Assembly (NCBI GenBank): GCA_965651255.1
Contig: CBFGRU010000034.1
Coordinates: 1-17,320 of the forward strand
DNA from: CBFGRU01 sp965651255
GTDB lineage: Bacteria > Planctomycetota > Phycisphaerae > Phycisphaerales > SM1A02
Reading direction: 5' to 3'
Length of the DNA: 17,320 bases
Numbering within the stretch: position 1 is the first letter of the stretch; every line of letters starts with the position of its first letter. Shown here in pieces: positions 7,595-16,618 of the stretch. The notes beneath the pieces were generated by a model, which ran no database searches, had not been told where the DNA came from, and worked only from the letters and a program-made list of their open reading frames with translations. Both the position numbers and the translations under genes were made by a program.

Positions 7595-7996
7595 TCACGG
7601 CTCGACCGGACCAATCATTGTTTCTAGTTTCAAGTCTCCTGAGAGCATCTTGTGCACCGGACACCGATCACCGATCTGGCGGAGTTTCTCTTTTTCTTCA
7701 TCGGTGAGATCGCCTTCCAGGTCGAGCGTGCAGCGAATCGTTTCACCATCGCGCACCACCTTCACGCGCACGCCGGCGAGCTTCATTTCCTTGCGGTCGG
7801 CGTACATGCGCAGGGTGATCGTCTTACATGCCGCGAGCGCTGCGAGCGTGTGTTCAACGGGCGTCGCGCCGGTATTGGTTCCCCCCTGCGCGGTCGGTTC
7901 ATCCATGCGAAACTCATGATCGCGCACGCGAATCGACGTCGCGTACCGGTTGCGGCCGATCTCCGCATGGACCACCATTGGTTCACTGCTACTCAT
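7595..7996 (-). CDS. OsmC/Ohr-family thiol peroxidase-like protein
   Basis: A 133-residue protein, the usual length for the OsmC family. These proteins reduce organic hydroperoxides in the cytoplasm using two cysteines. Here the first is C57 in ALAACKTITLRMYA and the second is C112 in RCPVHKML, both in their expected contexts. The GGTNTGATPVEH segment (38-49) is also typical, corresponding to the GGxxxGPxPxE region. The RCPVHK form is closer to YhfA-type OsmC proteins than to Ohr, so the physiological substrate is uncertain. An AGGAG ribosome-binding sequence 5 bases before the ATG makes the start firm. The kinase gene ends 18 bases upstream on the same strand, suggesting co-transcription. 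Confidence 0.9.
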   Translation of the reverse strand: MSSSEPMVVHAEIGRNRYATSIRVRDHEFRMDEPTAQGGTNTGATPVEHTLAALAACKTITLRMYADRKEMKLAGVRVKVVRDGETIRCTLDLEGDLTDEEKEKLRQIGDRCPVHKMLSGDLKLETMIGPVEP

Positions 7997-8014
7997 GTAT
8001 TCTCCTTCAAGCGT

Positions 8015-8752
8015 CTACGGAGCCGGCCAGTCAAATGTTTCCAGATACTGGCGCAGGTGTTTGGCGGTGGGAAACAGCTTCGTCACCAGGTCGCGGCGCA
8101 GTCCGCGGCATATTCGCTTGATCTCATCCGGCTGGTGCCGGTATCGCTCGCGTCCACCGACGGCGTCGTACAGCAGACGCACGAGATCCATCACATCGTC
8201 CTTCAGATGTCGGGCGGTGGGTTTCCCCCAATGGTAAAAATCCACAAGCTTGACATCGAAGAAGATGCCGCGCCGATTCACCAGCACGTTCTTGTCGTGC
8301 AGGTCGCCGTGGTACTCGTTCAGCGCGTGAATCTCTTCCAGGCCGCGCGCCAGCGCGTACGTCAGGTGCAGCGCTTCGAACGCGGGCAGTCGTTTGTCCT
8401 TCTGTTCGCGCACAAAACGGCTCAGCAGAATACCCTCAACGTACTCCGATACCAGGCAGGTGACCGGCACGCCGCGATACCGCACGGCTTCGGTGTGGTG
8501 ATAAGCAATCACGATCGAACAATTGCGAAGGCGCTCAAGCTTCTTGGCGTAGAACTTCACCGCTTTGTCACGGACATTGCGCTGCGGGAAGAAGAGTTTC
8601 GCAGCGCGCGTCACGCCGGTGCGTCGCTCGATGACGCGATACACTTCGCCTTCCCATCCGCCGCCGAGCTTCTGGTCAACGAGATATTTCCCCGCGATCG
8701 TGCGTCCGGGTTCAAGGTTGAATTCACTGATCCGTCCGGGCGTTTTCGCCAT
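8015..8752 (-). CDS. Compact atypical Ser/Thr-type protein kinase
   Basis: A 245-residue cytoplasmic protein with a recognisable kinase fold. It shows a glycine loop LGGGWEGEVYRV (29-40), the ATP-binding lysine K52 in AAKLF, a hinge SEYVEG (102-107) and the catalytic loop YHGDLHDKNVLV (D150, K154, N155). The metal-binding motif is DFY (171-173) instead of DFG. Helix F is present as DDVMDLVRLLYD (185-196), only about a dozen residues after DFY. The activation segment and APE motif are therefore essentially missing and the C-lobe is short. The HGDLH form of the loop recalls aminoglycoside-phosphotransferase, RIO and ABC1 kinases, so a non-protein substrate is possible. The start has no clear ribosome-binding sequence. 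A PP2C gene lies 91 bases upstream and an OsmC gene 18 bases downstream. Confidence 0.82.
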   Translation of the reverse strand: MAKTPGRISEFNLEPGRTIAGKYLVDQKLGGGWEGEVYRVIERRTGVTRAAKLFFPQRNVRDKAVKFYAKKLERLRNCSIVIAYHHTEAVRYRGVPVTCLVSEYVEGILLSRFVREQKDKRLPAFEALHLTYALARGLEEIHALNEYHGDLHDKNVLVNRRGIFFDVKLVDFYHWGKPTARHLKDDVMDLVRLLYDAVGGRERYRHQPDEIKRICRGLRRDLVTKLFPTAKHLRQYLETFDWPAP

Positions 8753-8843
8753 GAGGGCGTCATGGTATCCGCCGTGTGCACCGCCGTGGCTGGCCGATCG
8801 TCCGCTTCAGGCAGTTTCGCCGCGATTCGTGAATTCACCCCAA

Positions 8844-9662
8844 TCAGGCCGGCCGGTAGAGCAGGATCGTCAGGTCATCTTCCTTCGATGGCTGCCCATC
8901 CTTCGGATGATTCATCCGCTGGCGGCAGGTCGTCGCGAGGGACTTCACCGCCTCACCGAGCGGCCCCTTGCGGATGGCGGAGACGATCTCGGCCAGGTGC
9001 ATGTTGTCAAACAATCCATCGCTGGCCAGCAGCACCGTATCGCGCGGCCGCAGCAGGAGCGGTGAACCGATCTCGATGCGCATGTCCGCTACCCCCAGGA
9101 TGTTGGAAACCAGGTGCCGATCCTCGTGATGGATCGCCTCCTTCGCGCACAGCAGGCCCGCACCAACCGCGTAGCCCACCGGTGAGTGCGCCATGGTCTC
9201 CAATCGAACCCGGCCGCGCTGGCCGACAATGACAATCTGAGAATCCCCGATGTGGTACGTGCGAACGCTTCGGCCGTCGATCTCGACCGCAGCGAGCGTC
9301 GTTCCCGCGCCCAGGCCGAGGTTCGCGACAAGCTGGTTGGCCGTCTCGATCCCATCCAGCAAAGTACCGCGTACGGATTCCGTGCCGGTGACGGCCCCGG
9401 TCACCGCCGAGCGAATGGTTTCCAGCGTCATTTCCGCCGCGAGCGCGCCCGCGGCCTGTCCGCCAACACCATCGGCAACCGCCAGCACCGCGCGCATCTC
9501 ATCCAGCGGCAGCACCAGCGCGCCATCCTCGCTGAACGTCTCCCGCTCCGGCGCTGGTGCGGCATACCACGCGCACACCCCTCCTCCCAGACGACCTTCG
9601 CCCGAGGTTTCCTGCGCCAGTCTGGTGAGCAGCCGACCGGGCTCGGCCGGGGTGTTCGTCAT
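8844..9662 (-). CDS. PP2C-type protein phosphatase
   Basis: A 272-residue metal-dependent phosphatase consisting of a single PP2C domain. Motifs in order: SED (44-46), AVADGVGG (61-68, metal ligand D64), GTTLAAVEI (120-128), YHIGDSQ (136-142), LLASDGLFDN (211-220, D215) and EDDLTILLY (261-269, D262/D263). These are the acidic residues that hold the two metal ions. No membrane or sensor domain is attached, unlike some bacterial PP2Cs. It is probably the opposing enzyme of the kinase encoded next on the strand. Two further in-frame ATGs (9710, 9734) would add an unstructured N-terminus; none has a strong ribosome-binding sequence, so the start is uncertain. The divergent UPF0316 gene begins about 160 bases away. 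Confidence 0.88.
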   Translation of the reverse strand: MTNTPAEPGRLLTRLAQETSGEGRLGGGVCAWYAAPAPERETFSEDGALVLPLDEMRAVLAVADGVGGQAAGALAAEMTLETIRSAVTGAVTGTESVRGTLLDGIETANQLVANLGLGAGTTLAAVEIDGRSVRTYHIGDSQIVIVGQRGRVRLETMAHSPVGYAVGAGLLCAKEAIHHEDRHLVSNILGVADMRIEIGSPLLLRPRDTVLLASDGLFDNMHLAEIVSAIRKGPLGEAVKSLATTCRQRMNHPKDGQPSKEDDLTILLYRPA

Positions 9663-9826
9663 ATGCAAGTCTATCGGCCTGGTCGGCAGAAGTGGCTGAG
9701 GAACCGTCATCACCAGCCGCGCCGCAAGAAACAATGCACTCGCTGCATGCCACGATTCATGCCCGCTCCGCCCCTACAGTTGCGCCCTCATCCGATTCTC
9801 CATGCACCCGAGGAGCGTGCCCCGAC

Positions 9827-10405
9827 ATGCCGCCCGAGACCGAGGCGATGGCCTGGTACATCCCGCTGTTGATTTTCATGGCCCGCATCTGCGATGTCTC
9901 CATCGGGACGGTCCGCACCATGCTCGTCATTGCCGGACATCGGTTCGTCAGTGCGGCCCTTGGGTTTCTCGAAGTCATCATCTGGGTTCTCGCCGTCGGC
10001 GGGGCGCTGGCCTATCTGACCAATCCGCTCGCGCTTTTCGGCTACGCAGGCGGATTCGCTACCGGTGTTCTCGTCGGCATGTCAATCGAAGAGCGCCTGG
10101 CCCTTGGCTACCGCATGGTGCGCATCATCTCCACCCGAAGCGAGTTGGATATCTCCACAACCTTGCGTGAACGCGGCTTCCGCGTGACTCGCGTTGATGG
10201 CCGTGGGCGAAGCGGACCGGTCGAGGTCGCATTCCTTGTCGTCCGCCGCAAACGAATGAGTGAAGTGATGAACGCGATCGCCGAGATCAATCCCGAAGCG
10301 TTCATCACCATCGAGCGCGTCGATCGCCCGTCCGGCGGCGACTTCCTCACCGACTCGCGCTGGGGTCGGCCGATCGTGCAGCGGTTCTTCCCGACGCGCA
10401 AATGA
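9827..10405 (+). CDS. UPF0316/DUF2179 membrane protein (YebE-like)
   Basis: A 192-residue protein with three hydrophobic helices (about 9-36, 40-63 and 67-86), including ARICDVSIGTVRTMLVIAG and GFLEVIIWVLAVGGAL. These match the UPF0316 family's conserved DxxxGTxR and ExxxW features. A cytoplasmic C-terminal domain (106-165) of the DUF2179 type follows, with TTLRERGFRVTRVDGRGRSG and a VEVAFLVVRRKRMSEVMNAI strand-helix unit. In DUF2179 proteins this domain is thought to bind a small ligand, unidentified for this subfamily. AGGAG at 9811-9815 lies 11 bases ahead of the ATG at 9827; an open reading frame continues upstream to 9692 but overlaps the region facing the divergent PP2C gene. Convergent with the pseudopilin gene. 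Function unknown. Confidence 0.85.
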   Translation: MPPETEAMAWYIPLLIFMARICDVSIGTVRTMLVIAGHRFVSAALGFLEVIIWVLAVGGALAYLTNPLALFGYAGGFATGVLVGMSIEERLALGYRMVRIISTRSELDISTTLRERGFRVTRVDGRGRSGPVEVAFLVVRRKRMSEVMNAIAEINPEAFITIERVDRPSGGDFLTDSRWGRPIVQRFFPTRK

Positions 10406-10480
10406 ACCAACATCACAACGACCCGCGCAGATCTTCACGCGCGCTGCGATCATCGAAATGAAACGTGTCGATCGCGGCCC

Positions 10481-11320
10481 TTACCGGTCGAGCTGACGAA
10501 CCTTGATCTTCTTGTTCTGCTCGATCTGGTCCAGATCATTCAGCGCGCCGCCTGCATCCGGCGGACTCATGCCCTCGACACTGCCATCGATGAAGAGCAC
10601 GAGCGCTTCAGCATCGTTGCGGTAATCCACTTCGCGGTTCGCCTGGGTCGGCCCCCAGAGCCCGGGCACCGGTTCAATCGTCTCGCCCGCGAGCGACTCG
10701 ATGATGTACAACGAGCGCGCGGGATTGCGGATTTGCGCCTGCGTCCACCAGCGGTAGCCGTTCTGGGTGGAGTCGAAGTAATCGTTCGCCGCGAAGAAGC
10801 CCGGGTACCCTTCATTCGGGCCGGCGGTGTTCTGCGTTGCCGCCCGGAACGGGTTGTCATCGTAGGTGGAGTTCTCGTCGTAGAAGTCGTTGTCGGGTGA
10901 ATCGAACTGGTAGTCCTGACCAAGCGTGGCGGTGAGGTCAGGGAACGCGGTGCCGACGTACCCAGCCCAGAGAATGTCCGTCCAGGTTCCGACGCTGGGG
11001 TTGTTCGGGCTTTCTGACCGCGGCTTCCCGGGATACGGGTTGCCGGAATAGTCGTAGGTGCTGGGGACGATGGTGCCGCGATTCTCACCGGCGTACATGG
11101 TCATCCAGTTGGCGATGGCATCAAGCCGGGCCATGGACTTTGCGCGAAGGCCGCCCGCGCGCACCGCAAAGAGCGTCGGCAGCAGGATCGCCAGCAGCAC
11201 GCCGATGACCGCAATCACCACGAGCAGTTCGACGAGCGAGAAGCCGCGCGCCGGAGCCGATCGAGGGAATCGAATCGACGGAACCAGTGAGAGCGTTCGT
11301 TGTGCAACAGGGCGCGCCAT
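10481..11320 (-). CDS. Type II secretion/pilin-like pseudopilin with prepilin signal
   Basis: A 279-residue protein with a class III prepilin signal: basic N-terminus, then ARG|FSLVELLVVIAVIGVL, with the cleavage glycine at residue 26, the mature phenylalanine at 27 and glutamate at position +5 (E31). The hydrophobic helix runs to about residue 51. The rest is a secreted or periplasmic domain rich in Asn, Asp, Tyr and Gly, typical of the large planctomycete prepilin families, which have the same N-terminal signal. An exact AGGAGG at 11329-11334, 8 bases before the ATG, decides the start, although the frame remains open to 11458. It is a single gene with its own candidate promoter. Its role could be pseudopilus assembly, secretion or a surface structure; no neighbouring assembly genes are present in the window. 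Confidence 0.85.
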   Translation of the reverse strand: MARPVAQRTLSLVPSIRFPRSAPARGFSLVELLVVIAVIGVLLAILLPTLFAVRAGGLRAKSMARLDAIANWMTMYAGENRGTIVPSTYDYSGNPYPGKPRSESPNNPSVGTWTDILWAGYVGTAFPDLTATLGQDYQFDSPDNDFYDENSTYDDNPFRAATQNTAGPNEGYPGFFAANDYFDSTQNGYRWWTQAQIRNPARSLYIIESLAGETIEPVPGLWGPTQANREVDYRNDAEALVLFIDGSVEGMSPPDAGGALNDLDQIEQNKKIKVRQLDR

Positions 11321-11328
11321 GCGATGTG

Positions 11329-11334
11329 CCTCCT
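11329..11334 (-). promoter_or_regulatory. Ribosome-binding site that decides the pseudopilin start
   Basis: Perfect AGGAGG, 8 bases from the ATG at 11320. It rules out the longer in-frame reading that begins at 11458 and removes a non-conserved arginine-rich extension from the prepilin signal. Confidence 0.75.
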
Positions 11335-11405
11335 GAGAATCATCCCCATCCCAGCGCCGTGAGCGGCGGCGCAACCTGCGGCCGGAAGCATCCGGTCCTC
11401 CAAAC

Positions 11406-11433
11406 ACCATACCCCGAATCACCGGATGTTCAA
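11406..11433 (-). promoter_or_regulatory. Candidate sigma-70-type promoter for the pseudopilin gene
   Basis: Minus-strand TTGAAC (11433-11428), a 16-base spacer, and TATGGT (11411-11406). The two boxes match consensus at 4 of 6 positions each, and the form resembles the 5440-5467 candidate (TTGACT-16-TATGTT). Transcription would leave a leader of roughly 80 bases, which includes a 6-bp hairpin (11354-11359 with 11367-11372, loop of 7). Confidence 0.35.
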
Positions 11434-11522
11434 GTGTGACAAGGGGATACATGTCCAAGAATCATCTGCTTCAGCCCGCGTTCGGGCCGCGCTCCGGGTC
11501 GGAAACAACACTGACAAACACC

Positions 11523-12992
<1,470 letters not shown>

Positions 12993-13030
12993 CTCGATCG
13001 AGTCTCCTTGCAGGCCGGGTCGGTCAGGCA

Positions 13031-13050
13031 GTCAATGAATGAAGATTGAC
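13031..13050. repeat. Perfect inverted repeat in the rho leader
   Basis: GTCAAT-N8-ATTGAC, with both arms exact, ends 39 bases upstream of the rho start codon. It could be an operator bound by a dimeric regulator or a small RNA stem within the leader; rho is known to be autoregulated in several bacteria, but via leader termination rather than a defined operator. Found by eye. Confidence 0.4.
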
Positions 13051-13277
13051 CATCCGGTGCATCGTGCTGAGTAAACAGGTACCAAGGTGGGAGTCTGGCT
13101 GGAGTCGGGGCCGATTGTTCCGGCCGATACGACGATCAGCGAGACGGCGAAGTTCAGAGGCATGGTCGAGCCGGTCGGCGCCTTCGCAGGCGGACTTCAG
13201 AATCCCGGCACCAACCAGTCGATCCCCCGGCAGGTGAACATTCTCAGGACCGTCCAATCGTTCGTGTCATCAATCTA

Positions 13278-13934
13278 TCAATCGATCGACGGAGCGTGGT
13301 GGCGCTCGAGGATCTCCTTCAACACCGCTGCCACCGCCGCCCGCAGGGCATCCCGGTTGCCCTCGTTTCGGACAACATATTCCGCCCGCCGACGCTTCTC
13401 GTCAAGCGCGAGTTGGGAACGTTCCCGATGATCGAACTCCGCTTCGTCCCAGCCGCGATCCTCCATCACGCGTTCCAGCCGGACCGGCCGCGGCGTCTCG
13501 ATGAAGATGACCGCATGGCACTCGCGATCAAGGCCGACCTCGTACAGCAGCGGCGCATCGATCACAAACGCCTTCGTATCCGCGGGAGCATCAGCGAACT
13601 GGCGACGACGACGGGCTTCGATCCGCGGATGCGTTAGACCTTCCAGCCGCTTGCGCTCGGCCGGATCGTTGAAAACAATGCGCGAGATTGCACGACGATC
13701 CAATTCGCCATCATCGGTGAGAACGGCCCGGCCCCACCACGCGAGCAGTTGCTCGCGCACTTCCGGTTCCTGCAGAACGGCGCGGGCATCCTCATCGGAT
13801 CGCGCCACGACGCAGCCGAGTTCGCCCAGGATATCCGCGACCGTGCTCTTGCCCGAGCCGATGCCGCCGGCGATCCCGATGATGGGTTTGATGGATTGGT
13901 TAGGTTGATCGTGTTGGGGAGGCATGACAAACAT
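13278..13934 (-). CDS. coaE: Dephospho-CoA kinase
   Basis: A 218-residue cytoplasmic P-loop kinase that phosphorylates the 3'-hydroxyl of dephospho-CoA, the last step of coenzyme A synthesis. Seen directly: the Walker A motif GGIGSGKS (23-30) after the strand IIGIAG, the segment DAPLLYEVGLD (126-136, the family's DVPLLxE motif), LTHPRI (100-105) with a conserved His-Pro, and a C-terminal ERSQLALDEKRRRAEYVVRNEG (171-192), the family's QxxxxxKxxxADxVIxNxG stretch. Length fits CoaE. The ATGs at 13934 and 13925 are both possible; neither has a strong ribosome-binding sequence and the extra residues are non-conserved. An open frame continues upstream to 14120 and overlaps the end of cysS, but it is unlikely to be used. 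The gap to cysS is 164 bases. Confidence 0.95.
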   Translation of the reverse strand: MFVMPPQHDQPNQSIKPIIGIAGGIGSGKSTVADILGELGCVVARSDEDARAVLQEPEVREQLLAWWGRAVLTDDGELDRRAISRIVFNDPAERKRLEGLTHPRIEARRRRQFADAPADTKAFVIDAPLLYEVGLDRECHAVIFIETPRPVRLERVMEDRGWDEAEFDHRERSQLALDEKRRRAEYVVRNEGNRDALRAAVAAVLKEILERHHAPSID

Positions 13935-14098
13935 CTGTCTGGAGCGCGAGACGCCAAGATGGTACCGAATCCATCGACGAAGTGAGCCGTGTCGTTCTCG
14001 ACGCGGTTTCGTGCGAGACGTGAGGCGCGTCATGATGCGATCGGCACCCTCCGAAATCGGGCGAGACCGCCGCCCCCGGAAACGACGCGACGGCTCGC

Positions 14099-15700
14099 TT
14101 ACCGAACGATGCGCTCCCACATCGTGCCCTGCGGGCCATCCTTGATGGCGACGCCCATCTCCAGCAGTTCATCGCGGATCGCATCGGCCCGTGACCAGTC
14201 CTTCGCCTGCCGCGCGGCGAGGCGCTCGGCGAGTTTCGCTTCGACGGTCGCCGCGAGATCTGACTCGCCCGCATCCCCCGATCCGGCCTGCCATGCGAGC
14301 TGGCGCACGCCGAGCGTTTCGAGCATCGTGTCGAGCGCAGCGCGTTCGATGGACGGATCGAATTCACCTGCGCGCCCCGCTTCGTGATCGCCCACCGCTT
14401 CGTTCAGCGCGGCGATCGCGCCGGCGACATTCAGATCGCTCCCAAGCGCTTCAGCGAACCGCAGCACCGCCTTTGCGAGCGGCGATGACTTCCCCGCAAA
14501 CCACGAAGCAGGGTGTACCGCGCCGTTGTTTGATGCACCGAATGTCTGGCGCAACCGCTGCCAGCGCTCGACCTGCCGCTGCGCATTGGCGAGTTCGCGC
14601 ATCATAAAGTTTGCGTTCGAGCGGTAATGCGTCTGCATCAGGGCCAGTCGCACCGCGGCGGGACTCGCGCCTTTCGCGAGAAGATCGTGCAGTGTGTAGA
14701 AGTTGCCCTTCGACTTGGACATCTTCTCACCTTCCACCATCAGATGACGCGGGTGAAACCAGTACCGCGCGAAGGTCGGATGACCCGTTGCGCCGCAGGA
14801 CTGCGCGATCTCGCATTCGTGGTGCGGGAACAGATTGTCCTCACCGCCCGAATGCAGATCGATTTCTTCGCCGAGCAGTTCGCGCGCCATCACCGAGCAT
14901 TCCAGATGCCAGCCGGGATACCCCTCACCCCACGGGCTCGGCCACTTCATGACGTGCTTCGCATCGGGTTTCCACAGCATGAAATCCGCGGGATGCTTCT
15001 TCACCGCCTGATTGGAATCACTCACGCGCCCGCCCGCGCCGGAGCGCAGATTGTCGAGCGTGTTCCCGCTGAGCCGGCCGTACTCGGGAAACGACTGCAC
15101 ATCGAAATACACCACGCCATCGCGCGCGACATAGGCATGCTGCTTCGCAATGAGTTCCTCGATCATGCGGATCATCTGCGGCACGAGGCGCGTCGGCCGG
15201 GGCAGATACGAATCGAAGTTCGCGTTGTCGCGGTCCGCATCCAGTACAACCTTCAGACCCAACGTGCGCGCATCATCGAGAAACGCATTCGCGTAGAAGT
15301 CCGCGATCGCGTAGGGATCGCTCGGGTCGATACCGGTCGCGCCCTCGGGAAGTCTGCCCGACTTCTTCTGCTCGCGCAGGCGGCGCGCGGCCTCTTCCAT
15401 CTTGTCTTCACCCGCGCCATCGGCCTGTTCATCGTCGGTCATGTGGCCGACATCGGTCATGTTCATTACATGGCGCACCGTGTAGCCGTGCAGTTCGAGC
15501 GTGCGACGAAGCAGATCGGCCGCGAGGAACGAGCGGAAGTTCCCGATGTGCGAATAGTCGTACACCGTCGGGCCGCAGGTATAGAACATCACCTGCTTCC
15601 CCTCGGGATCAAGCGGCGTGAACACTTCTTCCTGCTTTGAAAGCGAGTTGTACAGTCGGATGGGCATCGCGATCGCGGGAACGGTACGACTTCCCGGCAT
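14099..15700 (-). CDS. cysS: Cysteinyl-tRNA synthetase
   Basis: A 533-residue class I aminoacyl-tRNA synthetase that attaches cysteine to its tRNA. Seen directly: the adenylate motif HIGN (51-54) inside CGPTVYDYSHIGNF, the KMSKS loop (326-330) in EGEKMSKSKGN, and the zinc site formed by C42, C268 (WHLECS), H293 and E297 (FPHHECEIAQS). An insertion-like acidic stretch (QADGAGEDKMEEAARRLREQ, about 92-111) follows the catalytic motif, longer than in E. coli. The C-terminal anticodon-binding helix bundle is present. ATG 15700 has GAGGGG 10 bases upstream; a GTG at 15718 and an ATG at 15667 are alternatives, the latter aligning with the usual family start. The sulfotransferase gene stops 14 bases upstream. 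Confidence 0.97.
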   Translation of the reverse strand: MPGSRTVPAIAMPIRLYNSLSKQEEVFTPLDPEGKQVMFYTCGPTVYDYSHIGNFRSFLAADLLRRTLELHGYTVRHVMNMTDVGHMTDDEQADGAGEDKMEEAARRLREQKKSGRLPEGATGIDPSDPYAIADFYANAFLDDARTLGLKVVLDADRDNANFDSYLPRPTRLVPQMIRMIEELIAKQHAYVARDGVVYFDVQSFPEYGRLSGNTLDNLRSGAGGRVSDSNQAVKKHPADFMLWKPDAKHVMKWPSPWGEGYPGWHLECSVMARELLGEEIDLHSGGEDNLFPHHECEIAQSCGATGHPTFARYWFHPRHLMVEGEKMSKSKGNFYTLHDLLAKGASPAAVRLALMQTHYRSNANFMMRELANAQRQVERWQRLRQTFGASNNGAVHPASWFAGKSSPLAKAVLRFAEALGSDLNVAGAIAALNEAVGDHEAGRAGEFDPSIERAALDTMLETLGVRQLAWQAGSGDAGESDLAATVEAKLAERLAARQAKDWSRADAIRDELLEMGVAIKDGPQGTMWERIVR

Positions 15701-15714
15701 GATGAGCAAGCCCC

Positions 15715-16605
15715 TCACTCACTCGCGGGCACCGCCTCGGCAACGAACTTTGCGCGAACTGCGGCGAAGTCCCAGATCGGGCGGTCACGGCCGAGCAGTC
15801 GGCGGAGCTGTTCCGAATCCTCACGCACACCGTCGATGATCCGATCAACCGTTTCCAGCGAGGGCGGTTCGGGCCGGGGCGGGGCCTTCGGCAACAGCGC
15901 ATCGCGCATCTTCGTCTTGAACCCGATCGGGATCAACGGCTTGATGCGCTCGCGGTAAAACCGGCTCTCCACGATCGGTTTCAGCGGACCGCGCGTCACG
16001 GTTTTGTTGTCGCTTTTGTTGAACATCGCATCGGGGTTGACCAGCTCGGGCCTGGGCTCAACACCGAGAAACCGCGAAAGCCGCTCGATGGTTCCGGTGC
16101 GATCCTTTATGAATTCTTCAAAGATCACGATTTCAACGCGCTCGCGGCCGAACGATTCAATCCACGGCGTGACCTGCATCGCGTACTTCGACCAGTTGAT
16201 GAACCGCGGGTGGGTGCGCACCGCGTAATTGATGTCGCGCTCAACCACGCCGTTGCCGAAGTTGTGGTGGTGATGACTGATGACGCGCGAGACCGGCTCA
16301 CGCACGAGATAGATGCAGCGTAGATTCGCGCCGCAGACCTTGAGCGCCCGCTCAGGAACGCCGGGGAAGTCCGACAGTTTGGTGTAGCCCGTCGATGCTT
16401 CGCCCACGATCTGATCCGGGCGCGCGGGCGCAAAGAGACGATCGTAAAAGCGTCGGCCGCGCTCCGAGAGCACATCATCGCGCGTAAGTGATTCGGGCTC
16501 TTTCTCGTGCGGCATGAAGATCGACGGATTCGTCAGCAAATCCTGGTACAGCGTGGTCGTACCCGCCTTCATCGCACCGATAATGAGAAAGTCCGCCGCG
16601 CGCAT
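15715..16605 (-). CDS. PAPS-dependent sulfotransferase
   Basis: A 296-residue protein of the sulfotransferase fold, which moves sulfate from PAPS to a sugar or other acceptor. The 5'-phosphosulfate-binding loop is IIGAMKAGTTTLY (8-20), the 3'-phosphate-binding segment is YLVREPVSRVISHHHH (99-114, R102 and S110), and KEPESL (35-40) is a typical acceptor-side motif. IGEAS-like VGEASTGY (67-74) also fits heparan-type (carbohydrate) sulfotransferases. No signal peptide is seen, so it is probably cytoplasmic. The ATG at 16605 has GAGGA 10 bases upstream, and that sequence overlaps the glycosyltransferase stop codon. A longer reading to 16722 is proline-rich and falls inside the glycosyltransferase. 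The tight spacing suggests the pair works on a glycan, probably a surface polysaccharide. Confidence 0.88.
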   Translation of the reverse strand: MRAADFLIIGAMKAGTTTLYQDLLTNPSIFMPHEKEPESLTRDDVLSERGRRFYDRLFAPARPDQIVGEASTGYTKLSDFPGVPERALKVCGANLRCIYLVREPVSRVISHHHHNFGNGVVERDINYAVRTHPRFINWSKYAMQVTPWIESFGRERVEIVIFEEFIKDRTGTIERLSRFLGVEPRPELVNPDAMFNKSDNKTVTRGPLKPIVESRFYRERIKPLIPIGFKTKMRDALLPKAPPRPEPPSLETVDRIIDGVREDSEQLRRLLGRDRPIWDFAAVRAKFVAEAVPASE

Positions 16606-16618
16606 CGTGTGCCGATCC

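Noticed and set aside
7652..9232. Long plus-strand open frame (526 codons) opposite OsmC, the kinase and part of PP2C
   Set aside because: It spans three clearly recognisable minus-strand genes and the gaps between them, and its translation matches nothing I recognise.
10446..10475. GCGATC/GATCGC stem between the converging UPF0316 and pseudopilin genes as a terminator
   Set aside because: The loop is 18 bases, it has no T run on either side, and it overlaps no other terminator sign.
11474..11487. GCCCG-N4-CGGGC hairpin downstream of rho as an intrinsic terminator
   Set aside because: The stem is only 5 bp and no run of T follows it on the rho strand.
13024..13257. 77-codon minus-strand open frame in the rho leader
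   Set aside because: No ribosome-binding sequence, no recognisable domain, and an overlapping open frame of similar quality exists on the other strand.
14627..15640. Plus-strand open frame (337 codons) opposite cysS
   Set aside because: It is antisense to the conserved HIGN, zinc and KMSKS regions of cysS and is composed of arginine/histidine-rich sequence.
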